From Brooklawnia sp937867175 (GTDB lineage: Bacteria; Actinomycetota; Actinomycetes; Propionibacteriales; Propionibacteriaceae), in NCBI GenBank assembly GCA_036821905.1, contig DAISIR010000001.1:248001-312000 (forward strand): a DNA stretch of 64,000 nt, in the 5' to 3' direction. Under the pieces are notes generated by a model. That model ran no database searches and was not told the origin of the DNA. It worked only from the letters and a program-made list of their open reading frames with translations. Positions 20,143-28,344 of the stretch are shown one piece after another (positions within the stretch are counted from its first letter, which is position 1; the number at the start of each line of letters is the position of its first letter). The position numbers and the translations under genes are program-made.

Positions 20143-20905
20143 GGAGGTCCTCCTCGAAGGGGCTGTCGGTGTCGGCGGTGGTGTTGCCGGGCACGTCATC
20201 GGCGCTGTAGTAGATGCGCTCTGTCCGGGTGGTGGGTCGCTGCATGGCGTCGAGGACGTCCTGCGAGCCCGTGACAAGGCTGGCCTTGCCCTGTTGGATG
20301 AGCCGGTGCGGCAGGTACGACGTGGCATTGGTGACGGGCCCCGGCACGGCCATGACGAGGCGCCCAAGCTCGTGCGCCGCCTGAGCGGTGTGCGCGGCCG
20401 AGGAGCGGCTGGCGCCCTCCACGACGATCACGGCGCTGGACAATGCTGCAGCGAGCCTTGAGCGCCTCAGGAACGCCGTTCGCGTGGGCTGCTTGTCCGG
20501 CTCGACCTCGGTCAGCACGGTGCCCGAGATGATCATCTGCTGGTTCAGGGCCTCGGCCGCACGCGGGTAGTCGCTGTCGATGCCGGCGGCCGACAGCGCG
20601 AGCACGTGGCCCTCTTGGGCCAGCGCGCCCCGCATCGCGGCCATGGCGACGCCGTAGCCGACCTCCACAATGATCGAGTGGCCAGCGGCAGCCAGGTCAG
20701 CCGCCAGCTGTGAGGCCACCAGCTCGCCGTAGGCGGTGCTGGCACGGCTGCCCACGATGGCGATCGGGCGCCGCAACCACAGGTTCTCGTCGCCACGGGC
20801 CCACAGGCGCTCGGGCGCATCGTCGCCCAGGTCATCGAGACCACTCAGTTCCAGCCCAGCCCAGCCGTTTGGCCCGGGCCGCAACTCTTGATACGGCTCA
20901 CTCAT
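20135..20905 (-). CDS. DprA/Smf-like SLOG-fold protein
   Basis: A 256-residue protein containing only the Rossmann-like domain of DprA. Visible family features are IAIVGSRAST (GSR loop), RSRLAAALSSAVIVVEGA, AAHTAQAAHELGR and VMAVPGPVTN. The SGxAxGID segment of true DprA is replaced by VEVGYGVAMAAM, and both the N-terminal SAM-like and the C-terminal winged-helix domains are absent. Hence it is unlikely to be the RecA-loading DprA of transformation. SLOG-fold proteins of this sort occur in mobile elements and defence loci, where they may sense nucleotides or DNA; that role here is inference. First gene of a coupled cassette with DUF4192. Confidence 0.8.
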   Translation of the reverse strand: MSEPYQELRPGPNGWAGLELSGLDDLGDDAPERLWARGDENLWLRRPIAIVGSRASTAYGELVASQLAADLAAAGHSIIVEVGYGVAMAAMRGALAQEGHVLALSAAGIDSDYPRAAEALNQQMIISGTVLTEVEPDKQPTRTAFLRRSRLAAALSSAVIVVEGASRSSAAHTAQAAHELGRLVMAVPGPVTNATSYLPHRLIQQGKASLVTGSQDVLDAMQRPTTRTERIYYSADDVPGNTTADTDSPFEEDLHV

Positions 20906-21039
20906 GGCCGCCCCCTCCTTCGTTCGAGAGCGCTGGACGACCCTGTCGTCATCCAGCCGGACGGGGCGGTGCTATGCCCGCGCCCGTCCGTTGCGCTCTC
21001 GGCCCGGCTGCGCCGGGCTGCCGGATGGCCGTGAAAACA

Positions 21040-21071
21040 GAACCCCGCAGCCCAACGGGGCCACGGGGTTC
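21040..21071. terminator. Hairpin terminator downstream of the SSB-like gene
   Basis: GAACCCCG and CGGGGTTC pair around an inner stem. The layout and flanks (GTGAAAACA before, CGTGTCG after) parallel the hairpin at 17223-17255. It lies 22 bp past the stop of the minus-strand SSB-like gene and in front of the DprA cassette. Confidence 0.7.
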
Positions 21072-21092
21072 GTGTCGGTGATGCTCGGCCTC

Positions 21093-21557
21093 TCAGGCGG
21101 CCACAGTGGCCTTCTGGCGGGTGTTGCGACGGGTGGCAGTCTTCGGGGCAGCCTCGGCCTGCTGGGCGCCCTGGACGGCCGCCAGGCGCTGTGCCAGCCG
21201 CGCTGTGGACGTCGCCCGAGTGTCGAGCAGCTCGACATCGGTGATGTAGGCGACCTGCGAGTAGATGATCTCGCCGGTGGTCTTGTCGGCGTAGGTGCTG
21301 GAGCGCAGCTCGAACTCCAGCGCGACCCGGTCACCCTGGTGCATGAACGCGAACGGGGTCTTCTCGAACGCGGTCTCGGCCCGCACGAACGTCTCAAGCT
21401 GGAGCCGATCACTGGGCCGCGTCCCGTCGGCGGTCTTGTAGGGCCGGTCCACGTACACGGTCACGTGGACGGACTTGCTGCCGTCGCTGTTGGTGAAGAC
21501 CTTCGGGTCTGCGGCGAGGCGGGCGTTGGTGATGGTGCCACGGTTGGTGATCGACAT
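21093..21557 (-). CDS. Single-stranded DNA-binding protein-like (SSB family)
   Basis: A 154-residue OB-fold protein. NRGTITNARLAADPKVFTNSDGSKSVHVTVYVDRPY and the later GDRVALEFELRSSTYADKTTGEIIYSQVAYITDVELL follow the SSB strand pattern. The C-terminus is Ala/Arg/Lys-rich and ends TVAA, without the acidic DDxPF-type tip that recruits partner proteins in housekeeping SSB, which suggests a mobile-element SSB used within the element's own replication or transfer. It stands alone between two terminators or gaps. Confidence 0.75.
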   Translation of the reverse strand: MSITNRGTITNARLAADPKVFTNSDGSKSVHVTVYVDRPYKTADGTRPSDRLQLETFVRAETAFEKTPFAFMHQGDRVALEFELRSSTYADKTTGEIIYSQVAYITDVELLDTRATSTARLAQRLAAVQGAQQAEAAPKTATRRNTRQKATVAA

Positions 21558-21622
21558 GGGTGAGCTCCCTTGGATGAGTGCAGCGAGCCCCTGTCTGGCC
21601 TACTGCGTCAAGAGAGATCCCG

Positions 21623-21639
21623 GGTCAGCCTTGCTGACC
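21623..21639. promoter_or_regulatory. Inverted repeat upstream of the SSB-like gene
   Basis: GGTCAGC and GCTGACC separated by CTT, 66 bp before the SSB-like start. Could be an operator or the terminator hairpin of the gene upstream (21712). No T-tract is present on the minus-strand side, which weakly favours a protein-binding site. Confidence 0.35.
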
Positions 21640-21711
21640 ATGAAGGCAATGTGCGGTGGGACCGGCGTGCGGCGCTTCTTCCCCTTGCATCGCACGCCGG
21701 CCCTCGGGCGA

Positions 21712-21981
21712 CTAGCGCCCGACCTGCATCTTGATGCTCGTGCCCTCGCTGATCAGCGTGGCGTAGTCGGTCAGCTCGGCATCCGAGAGTGACCCGCCGA
21801 GCCGAGACCATTCGCGCCGCAGCACGGGCTTGATCTCGGAGACGGGGCGACCCTTGTACTGCCGGCCGAGCCGGTCGAACATCCTCTGATAGTCGTTGGC
21901 GATGTCGTTGACAGCGCCTCGGGCCATCTTCCTGAGCTCACGCTCCCAGTTGCCGGACATCTCGATCTTGATCCCAGCCAT
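21712..21981 (-). CDS. Small conserved hypothetical protein of mobile cassette
   Basis: An 89-residue protein: MAGIKIEMSGNWERELRKMARGAVNDIANDYQRMFDRLGRQYKGRPVSEIKPVLRREWSRL in outline, then DAELTDYATLISEGTSIKM. It appears to be a mixed alpha-helical domain with a C-terminal strand, no membrane segment, no catalytic motif. It follows the 69-residue gene by 1 bp, so the two are a translational pair. I have the impression of similar pairs on other actinobacterial mobile elements, but cannot verify it here. Confidence 0.65.
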   Translation of the reverse strand: MAGIKIEMSGNWERELRKMARGAVNDIANDYQRMFDRLGRQYKGRPVSEIKPVLRREWSRLGGSLSDAELTDYATLISEGTSIKMQVGR

Positions 21982-21982
21982 G

Positions 21983-22192
21983 TCAGACCTGCTGGGTGAT
22001 CGTGGTGCCGGGATGCCGCTGGGCGGTGGCCTCGGTGACGAACCGGCCGGTGATCGCTGAGCGATTGACCGTCGTCTTGTTCGACGTACCGCGACCTATG
22101 GTCTCGGTCGTGGTCGTGCGGGGACTCCGACGTGCGGTCGAAGCCTTGACGAAGCGCCCACTGCTGGCGCTCCTGCTTACGGTGCGTGCCAT
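21983..22192 (-). CDS. Small two-repeat basic protein
   Basis: A 69-residue Ser/Thr/Arg-rich protein made of two copies of one module: RSASSGRFVKASTARRSPRTTTTETIG and RSAITGRFVTEATAQRHPGTTITQQV in outline, joined by RGTSNKTTVN. The repeat pattern (RSxxxGRFVxxxTAxRxPxTTxT) is regular and probably marks a structured DNA- or protein-binding unit. Start at 22192 (MARTVSRS) is chosen because the upstream frame extension to 22402 is unlike coding sequence. The partner gene starts 1 bp after its stop. Confidence 0.65.
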   Translation of the reverse strand: MARTVSRSASSGRFVKASTARRSPRTTTTETIGRGTSNKTTVNRSAITGRFVTEATAQRHPGTTITQQV

Positions 22193-22429
22193 GTGGCAAG
22201 CCCCCAATCTGGGCACAGGCCCATATGGAGCACAATGCATGGGAGCGCTAGGGTTGGGATCTCTAGCCGCGAAACTAGACCCGTCGCCCTGAGCGGTCCC
22301 ACCCTGGGATTGCCCAGGGCTTCGGTGCTCATGGGCCATTCTAGAGGTCCCCACCGACAGAACTACATGGTTGTTGTTCGTGCCTGTGGAAAACTCTGAC
22401 ATGGGCCAAAGCTGGTGTGCTTGCGACGG

Positions 22430-23488
22430 CTACTGGCCGTCCTCGTCGAGCACCCACGCCTGCTTGAGTGGGATGCGCGACTGGGTGCTGGCCGGCAAGC
22501 GGTCGTAGGTCTCAAACAGCCTGTTGAGGAGCTCCTCTGAGTCCCAGATCCGGAACGAAGTTCTGTCACGCTTGAACTCGCGCGCGGCCGGGCCTGTGAC
22601 GCCACCCCACGCGACGAGCAGGCCTTGGTCAGCTCGGTGTTGCGTCATGGCTGAGTGAAGCCCTCGCACCACCTTGACGTCAATGGGCCCAGGCTCGCTC
22701 TTGACCTCCACGATCAAGGTGGGCGAGTCGAGGCCAAGGGGTCCGCGGCCAGCGACGATGTCGACGCCGCCGTCGGGTCCCGGCGGCGAGACCTCGCAGT
22801 GGAACCCGAGCGCTTCAAGGATGTCGGCAACGAGGTGGGTCAGCTTGTGCTCACCGAAGTTCTCCACGAGGTGAGTCCTGATGCGATCCCGGATGGCCTC
22901 CAGTGTTGGGGTGGGGTCCGGATCACTGACATCGGCGGAGGCAGCAGGCGCCGAGGGAGCCACGGTCTTCGCGGGGGTGGCCGGGTTGAGGTCACCCGGG
23001 TCGGTTCCTGTTTCGTAGAGGGCTGTGATGCGCTCGCCGGCACTGTTCCGGGTCGGGTTGAACACCGTCATGATGGCGTTCAGTGAGTACAGCAGGTCGT
23101 CCTTGATGACTGACTTCGAGATGGGTTCCTCTTGCCAGTCGACCGGGATCTGGTGTCGACGACGCGGGTCCTCCTCGGTGGCCACGTAGCTGTAGGGGCC
23201 GACGCATTTGCCCAAGTAGAGGTAGCCGGGCCGGAGCTTCGACGGCATCACCACGAGGTCACCGGGCTGGATCAGGCTGCGGAACGCCCAGACCTGCCCG
23301 GTGTGGTTGGCGCGGCGCCCTGGCGAGTCATCGGGGTAGGCAGCGTCCATGACCGCACGAACGTCGTCGCGCGAGGTGGCGCTCGTCAGGTCGCCGACGT
23401 TCCAAGCGATGGTGGCCGTGCTCCTGTCGAGGTTGGCCTGCTCCTGCTCGCCGTCGCGCCCGGCGCGGACGACCCATGCGTTGGTCAT
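22430..23488 (-). CDS. Mrr-type restriction endonuclease with N-terminal PUA/EVE-like domain
   Basis: A 352-residue protein with two parts. Residues 1 to ~150 (WVVRAGRDGEQEQ... GDLVVMPSKLRPGYLYLGKCVGPYSY) fit the PUA/EVE-like pattern seen in modified-base readers fused to nucleases. After an Ala/Pro linker, residues ~190-330 form an Mrr-type PD-(D/E)XK nuclease: GFHCEVSPPGPDGGVDIVAG gives the Asp and LIVEVKSEPG the E-x-K; the GLLVAWGGVTGPAAREF stretch is typical of Mrr folds. It is the last gene of the restriction operon and overlaps the helicase stop by 4 bp. A Type IV modification-dependent activity or a cleavage subunit are both possible. Confidence 0.85.
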   Translation of the reverse strand: MTNAWVVRAGRDGEQEQANLDRSTATIAWNVGDLTSATSRDDVRAVMDAAYPDDSPGRRANHTGQVWAFRSLIQPGDLVVMPSKLRPGYLYLGKCVGPYSYVATEEDPRRRHQIPVDWQEEPISKSVIKDDLLYSLNAIMTVFNPTRNSAGERITALYETGTDPGDLNPATPAKTVAPSAPAASADVSDPDPTPTLEAIRDRIRTHLVENFGEHKLTHLVADILEALGFHCEVSPPGPDGGVDIVAGRGPLGLDSPTLIVEVKSEPGPIDVKVVRGLHSAMTQHRADQGLLVAWGGVTGPAAREFKRDRTSFRIWDSEELLNRLFETYDRLPASTQSRIPLKQAWVLDEDGQ

Positions 23489-25995
23489 GCTGACTCCTCA
23501 ACCGTGACGGTGTCCCACAGGCCGATCTGCTCGTGGGTGTGGCGACGTGCCCGCTCCTCGTCGGTCAGGGCGTAGTCGAGGCTGGCGGACTCGAACCGCT
23601 TGAACTGGTAGATGGCGTGGTTGAGGTGGTTGGCGTTGAACAGTCCGATCTGGTTCAGCGTCTTGAAGTCCTCCACCGTCAAGCCGGTCACCCGCTCAAA
23701 CAGGGCCGAGTCGAGGGACTCAACGACGTGCTTCAGGGCTTCTTCGCGGTAGTCGGTGGTGTACATGAACACCGGGATCTTGGCGAGGAACTTCTGGAGC
23801 TTTTCGCGGATCTCCTTGCGCTTGGAGGCGGTCTCGGTCTGCTTCTTCTTCTGGTCGCCGTCGAGCTTGCCACCCTGTTCGCGCTTGGCCTTCTTCAGGT
23901 CCTTCGTGTTCGTGATGACCGTCTGGGCATGATCGACGAGGGCCCGGAAGTCTTCGATGTTCTCCAGCGACTCCATGAGGGCTGGCTGGGCGAGCACAGC
24001 TCCCAGCGTGTGCTCGTTCACCGAGACCAAGGTCGGCGAGTTCCAGCGCCGTGCGAGCGCCGCTGCGCCGATGCCAGCGGTGGCCCAGTCGAGCACGGCG
24101 GTGGCATCGAGCTGGGTCATCGCGCCGCCGGTGAAGCCGTAGATCGGTAGGTAGTTGATCAGCTCGCCGATCGCCTGAGCGGGCGTGGTGTCGGCCGTGG
24201 TGGCCAGCTTGGCACCGTACTCGGCCACCAGAGACAGTGCCCGGTTGGGGTCGAACTCGAAGACGTAGCAGACCGGCTTGCGCAGGTCGAGGTCGCCCTC
24301 GGCGTCGATGTAGGCCCATGGGGACTGAACGCGGAACGCGGCCTGGAAGTAGGACTCAGGGCTCTTCAGCGAGCGCAGCATGAGGATCGCTCCCCACTCG
24401 CGGACGGTGACGCCGGTCATGAGCTTGCCGACAGACAGCGTGATGGAGCCGACGCCGTTGCCCTTCTTCACATCCTCGATCGCCGCCTCCACCGGGGGCA
24501 GCGCGGCCATGCCTTGGCCCGCCTTGTTGCCGGCCGCGACGACGATCTCGAACTGGGAGAAGTACGGGTGCTGGGCGAGCAGGTCTGCCATCGCGAAGCA
24601 GGCCGCGACGTTGTTCATGTACCAGACGGAGTGCTTCACGGCATCCTTGAAACGAACCGCCTCGAACGGGAACGGCGGCTTGTCCTGGGTGAGCACTTGC
24701 AGCTTCATCTGGTCCGACAGCTTGCCGCGCAGCATCTCCAAGAACTCAGCGACCTCGTCAGGCCGCTCGAAGGCGAATGTGCCATCGTCGGCCTTGGTGG
24801 CCTTGAAGAACTCGTTGAGGCTGAACCCGTTGAACTCGCCGTCTTCGGCGTACTCAGCGGCGTCCTTGCCCATGTCGTAGGAGTACATCTCCATGCGGGG
24901 CAAGGTGGCGTACGGGTTCGGGCCCCCGGCCGGGTCCCAGTCCTGCTTCTCGCGCTGCTCGTCGACGTAGGTCCAGTTGAAGATCGCATCCTCAGTGAAC
25001 TCACCGTCGGTGATGGCCCGGAACGGGGTCCCGGACAGGTAGAGGTAGTGGTCCGCCTTGACCTTCAGCTCCTCGGTGAGGTCCTCGGTCGTGAGGCCGT
25101 CGTCGTCCTCGTCCAGGTCACGAATCCCGGCGAGCTCCTTCTGGTCGGCTGGGTCGTAGAGCTCGCGAGCGGAATCGCGCCAGGCGCCGAAGTGGTACTC
25201 GTCCAGGACGATGGCATCCCAGTCGATGAGGTGGATGACCTCGTTCTTGGCCTTGATGTTGCCGTCGGCATCACGGCCACCCAGGTCCTGGAGTGACGCG
25301 AACCAGACCACTGGTCCGGCGTAGTCCGCCGCGTCGTCGCGCTCTTCAGCGGTCGACTCCTTGTCGACGTAGCGCCAGCCGTCGAAGTCGACGTGGCTGA
25401 CCAGGTCGTCGTGCCAGGCGGTGGCCACGGCGGGCTTGAAAGTGAGGACCAAGACACGCTGCCAGCCCATCTCCTTGGCCAGCTGGTAGGTGGTGAAGGT
25501 CTTGCCGAACCGCATCTTGGCGTTCCACAGAAACTTGGGCGCCTTGGTGCCAACGTGGTTGCGGAAGTAGCTGGCGGTCAGGTCCACGGCGGCCTGCTGC
25601 TCGGGGCGCATGCCGAACGACTGGGTCCGCTTGGGCTGGTAGGCGATGCCGGAGCGCACCACCTGGATGGCGGCCTTGACCTCGTCGAGGGTGGCCTCGA
25701 ACCACTCGCCGCCCGTGCGGTTGATGCCGGCGGCCACGAGTGCAGTGTGGACGTCGTGATCGGAGAACTCCGAGCCATCGGCGCGGGTGGCCGGCTCATC
25801 GAGCAGGATGTCGACGCCCTTCAGACCCGGGTAGGCCGTGTTGAGCTGCTGCTTCACACGGGCGCGAGCAGTGCCCTTGGTGGTCTGGCCGACCTTGACG
25901 AGGCCGACACCGTTGACCAGCGCCGTGCCCTCGGTGCGGGTCCACGGTTCGGTGTCCTTGCCGAGGACCGTGTAGACGTAGATCCGGTTGCTCAC
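23485..25995 (-). CDS. SF2 helicase with N-terminal GIY-YIG/T5orf172-like domain
   Basis: An 836-residue protein. Residues 1 to ~115 (IYVYTVLGKD... VGLVKVGQTTKGTARARVKQQ... GEWFEATLDEVKAAI) match the order of GIY-YIG/T5orf172 nucleases: a short tyrosine-bearing strand, G-KVG-T-R, and a late Glu in EWFE. The helicase core has motif I MRFGKTF (161-167), DEYH box (265-268), motif III SGTPFRA (321-327) and a C-terminal RecA lobe. A Lys-rich coil (about 670-710) follows. Such helicases serve as translocating restriction subunits. Four-base overlaps join it to the methyltransferase upstream and the Mrr gene downstream. Nuclease activity of the N-terminus is inferred only. Confidence 0.85.
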   Translation of the reverse strand: MSNRIYVYTVLGKDTEPWTRTEGTALVNGVGLVKVGQTTKGTARARVKQQLNTAYPGLKGVDILLDEPATRADGSEFSDHDVHTALVAAGINRTGGEWFEATLDEVKAAIQVVRSGIAYQPKRTQSFGMRPEQQAAVDLTASYFRNHVGTKAPKFLWNAKMRFGKTFTTYQLAKEMGWQRVLVLTFKPAVATAWHDDLVSHVDFDGWRYVDKESTAEERDDAADYAGPVVWFASLQDLGGRDADGNIKAKNEVIHLIDWDAIVLDEYHFGAWRDSARELYDPADQKELAGIRDLDEDDDGLTTEDLTEELKVKADHYLYLSGTPFRAITDGEFTEDAIFNWTYVDEQREKQDWDPAGGPNPYATLPRMEMYSYDMGKDAAEYAEDGEFNGFSLNEFFKATKADDGTFAFERPDEVAEFLEMLRGKLSDQMKLQVLTQDKPPFPFEAVRFKDAVKHSVWYMNNVAACFAMADLLAQHPYFSQFEIVVAAGNKAGQGMAALPPVEAAIEDVKKGNGVGSITLSVGKLMTGVTVREWGAILMLRSLKSPESYFQAAFRVQSPWAYIDAEGDLDLRKPVCYVFEFDPNRALSLVAEYGAKLATTADTTPAQAIGELINYLPIYGFTGGAMTQLDATAVLDWATAGIGAAALARRWNSPTLVSVNEHTLGAVLAQPALMESLENIEDFRALVDHAQTVITNTKDLKKAKREQGGKLDGDQKKKQTETASKRKEIREKLQKFLAKIPVFMYTTDYREEALKHVVESLDSALFERVTGLTVEDFKTLNQIGLFNANHLNHAIYQFKRFESASLDYALTDEERARRHTHEQIGLWDTVTVEESA

Positions 25996-27605
25996 TCGTC
26001 ATCCTCCGGCTCGTCGTCGCCCGCACCCGGTCGGTACTTGGAGCCGCCGGGCAGGTGGCTTGCTGGGATCGGCGAGTCGAGGGACCAGTTCACCTCACGG
26101 GGCTGGATGGTGGACTCGACGTACTCGCGCTCCTCGTCGGTGAGACCGAAGTGGTCGTACAGCTCCTCGTCCGACCAGGAGCGGGTCATGTCCATCATGG
26201 GAGCAAATCGGAAGCGTTCTGGAACGAGATCCTGGGTGACCTTCCGCTGCAGCACAAGGAAGCGCACGAACTTTGTCACGAGGAAGGAAGCGAAGTTCTC
26301 CGCCTCAACGCGATGGTCGAAGCGTCCAGCAACAAGGTAGGTGTCGGTTGAGACGGAGCCCGGGGCGACCGCAATGGGCTCCCCAAGCACGTAGGCGACC
26401 TCTCGACCATGTCCATCCCCAGCCTTGGGAATCAGGACCTTCCACTGACCGACCCAAGCGTGGTTACGCTCGATCTGATCGGGACGGATGTACCCAGATC
26501 CATTGCCCTTGATGACCGCGACGGAACCATCGAACGGCTCAGCTTCGTCCGCACTGAAGTTGGTGGCTAAGGAAGCACCATAGGGGATGCGAGAACTTAC
26601 AACCTTCTCCAGCGAACCCGTATGGTGCTTCGCGGTCACCTTCTCGACGATCGAGGCAGCTCGGTTGTCTCGCATCAGGACCCCGTCACCAGCCCGGAGA
26701 TCACGGGTCATGGTGGAGACGATCTTGCCGTCGATGCGGGTCGAGAACTCGCAGTCGCCATCGTGGTCGCGATCCCAGAGGAAGTAGGAGACGCCACCCT
26801 TGATCTCGACGCCCGGGAAGCAGTCGAAGAGCTTGGGGTTGTCCACCAGCTTCGCCAGGCGCCGGTCGGCAATCATGCGCGCACGGAACTCATTGAGACC
26901 GAGGCCGCCCGCGAACCAACGCGAGGGGGTGATCATCACCAGGTACCGGGGGTCGAGGTCGATGGCCTGCTCGACGAACTTCTGGTAGATCGGCATGGTT
27001 CGGGTGTTGCCGTCTGAGTCGATTTGGTACGGCGGGTTGCCGACGATCACGTCGAACTTCATGTCTGCCATCTCCTTGGTCGGGTAGGCGCCGTGGATGA
27101 ACGAGTAGGCGTAATTCTCGCGGCTGTCACCTCGTTCGAGGTCTTGCGGTGCGTTGCATAGTGCGCAACGACCACCGCCGCTGAAGTCATGCTCAGCCGG
27201 GACGAAGGGCAGGTTGCCCTCGGGGTCGTCGAAACGCACCACGCTGTGGGTGCCGGAGGCGTCGGCGGCGCAGTAGACGCTTCGGCGGGAGATGATCCCG
27301 GTCATCTCGGTGATCGACGCTCCGTGCAGCATGTTGCAGAAGATGTGCTCGCGGCGCTTGACGAAGTCGGGTTCCCATTCGGCCAACCCGTCGAACAGGC
27401 GGGTGGCCACCTCCCGCAGGAACACCCCGGACTTGCTGAACGGGTCCAGCCAGACGAAGTCGGGGCGGCTCCAGACGTCGGTTGGCAACAGGTCCAGCAT
27501 GGCTCGGGCCACCTTGGGCGGCGTGGGCACCTCATCGTTGGACAGCTGCGCCAGGCAGTCGAGGATGTCGGGGACGTGCGCCCCGAATCGGGTCGTGGTC
27601 GTCAT
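25992..27605 (-). CDS. Eco57I-type N6-adenine DNA methyltransferase
   Basis: A 537-residue methyltransferase. Motif I is DPFSKSG (54-60), with the SAM-binding Gly-rich loop altered from the usual PACGSG; catalytic motif IV is NPPY (190-193) followed by QIDSDGNTRTMPIYQKFVEQA. Two close cysteines (147, 150; CALC) lie in an insertion between motifs I and IV. Residues 330-500 would hold target recognition (IPYGASLATNFSADE...). Start and stop overlap neighbours by 4 bp. It is the likely modification subunit, methylating adenine at a recognition sequence that cannot be predicted. Confidence 0.9.
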   Translation of the reverse strand: MTTTTRFGAHVPDILDCLAQLSNDEVPTPPKVARAMLDLLPTDVWSRPDFVWLDPFSKSGVFLREVATRLFDGLAEWEPDFVKRREHIFCNMLHGASITEMTGIISRRSVYCAADASGTHSVVRFDDPEGNLPFVPAEHDFSGGGRCALCNAPQDLERGDSRENYAYSFIHGAYPTKEMADMKFDVIVGNPPYQIDSDGNTRTMPIYQKFVEQAIDLDPRYLVMITPSRWFAGGLGLNEFRARMIADRRLAKLVDNPKLFDCFPGVEIKGGVSYFLWDRDHDGDCEFSTRIDGKIVSTMTRDLRAGDGVLMRDNRAASIVEKVTAKHHTGSLEKVVSSRIPYGASLATNFSADEAEPFDGSVAVIKGNGSGYIRPDQIERNHAWVGQWKVLIPKAGDGHGREVAYVLGEPIAVAPGSVSTDTYLVAGRFDHRVEAENFASFLVTKFVRFLVLQRKVTQDLVPERFRFAPMMDMTRSWSDEELYDHFGLTDEEREYVESTIQPREVNWSLDSPIPASHLPGGSKYRPGAGDDEPEDDE

Positions 27606-28243
27606 GCTCGCACCTTCTTCGGGGCCTTCACGGGCTCAGGGTTCTCTATCAACAGCGAGTAGTGGATCGGCGCAGCATCGCGACGAGGTTCAGTGAACGC
27701 AGAGAAGAGGTCGTCGCCCGCTTCTCCTGCGGTGGACCACTCACGGGTGAAGGTGCCGTTCCGGCCCGGCTGGTAGTCGACCCACTCGATGGAGTCCAGG
27801 TCGGTCAGCGTGTTGGCCAAGACGATGTTGGTACCCAAGATGGCTTCCACGGCGCTGGCGAAGCCCGGGGTCGGCATCTTGGTGTTGAGGTCGTTGTCCA
27901 AGTGCGACTGCAGGACGTGCTTTAGTCGATCCTTGGACTCCGCGACGTTCTCAGAGTCGATGTCAATGGCGTAGATCGACGCCAAGGCACGCAGGAGCCG
28001 GTGCTCGTAGTTGAGAGCGGACCGGTGGCGGAGCGATGTGACGAAGGCGATCTTTCGGTGCAGGATCTCTTCGAGGAAGTTGCCCGATCCGGCCGCTGGC
28101 TCGAAGAACTTCCGGTCGGTGTTCAGCGGGTCCGCGTCGCTGGGGAACATGTCCGGGACCAGGTCCAGCATCGCCGTGACTTCGCGAGCGTGCGTGTAGA
28201 CCTCTGCCAGGTCGCGCACCCGCTGGCGCGTCTTGATCTGCAC
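27602..28243 (-). CDS. Short SAM-dependent methyltransferase-like subunit
   Basis: A 213-residue protein starting MQIKTRQRVRDLAEVYTHAREV, the usual lead of N6 methyltransferases (a -VYTP/H- box). Motif I is intact (FEPAAGSGNF, 47-56) and YAIDID supplies the motif II acid, but no NPPY/DPPY catalytic motif is present before the C-terminus, where the sequence turns into a basic tail KAPKKVRA. It therefore binds SAM but probably does not methylate alone. A complementing partner is the 537-residue methyltransferase directly downstream, which starts within its stop. First gene of the operon; its promoter faces the XRE regulator. Confidence 0.8.
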   Translation of the reverse strand: MQIKTRQRVRDLAEVYTHAREVTAMLDLVPDMFPSDADPLNTDRKFFEPAAGSGNFLEEILHRKIAFVTSLRHRSALNYEHRLLRALASIYAIDIDSENVAESKDRLKHVLQSHLDNDLNTKMPTPGFASAVEAILGTNIVLANTLTDLDSIEWVDYQPGRNGTFTREWSTAGEAGDDLFSAFTEPRRDAAPIHYSLLIENPEPVKAPKKVRA

Positions 28244-28344
28244 GTTCCTCCTCCGGCCACCGTGATCGTCAGGCTATCGGCCGGGACTGACAGATCAGGG
28301 AGCCCCGTGGGACGCCGGACCGGTTGCTCCAACCTCATGACCAA

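Noticed and set aside
20135..20905. True competence DprA
   Set aside because: Lacks the SGxAxGID loop and both accessory domains; only the SLOG-type core is present.
21983..22402. 139-codon version of the small two-repeat protein
   Set aside because: The extra N-terminal part has no repeat pattern or ribosome-binding site; the start MARTVSRS at 22192 fits the repeat boundary.
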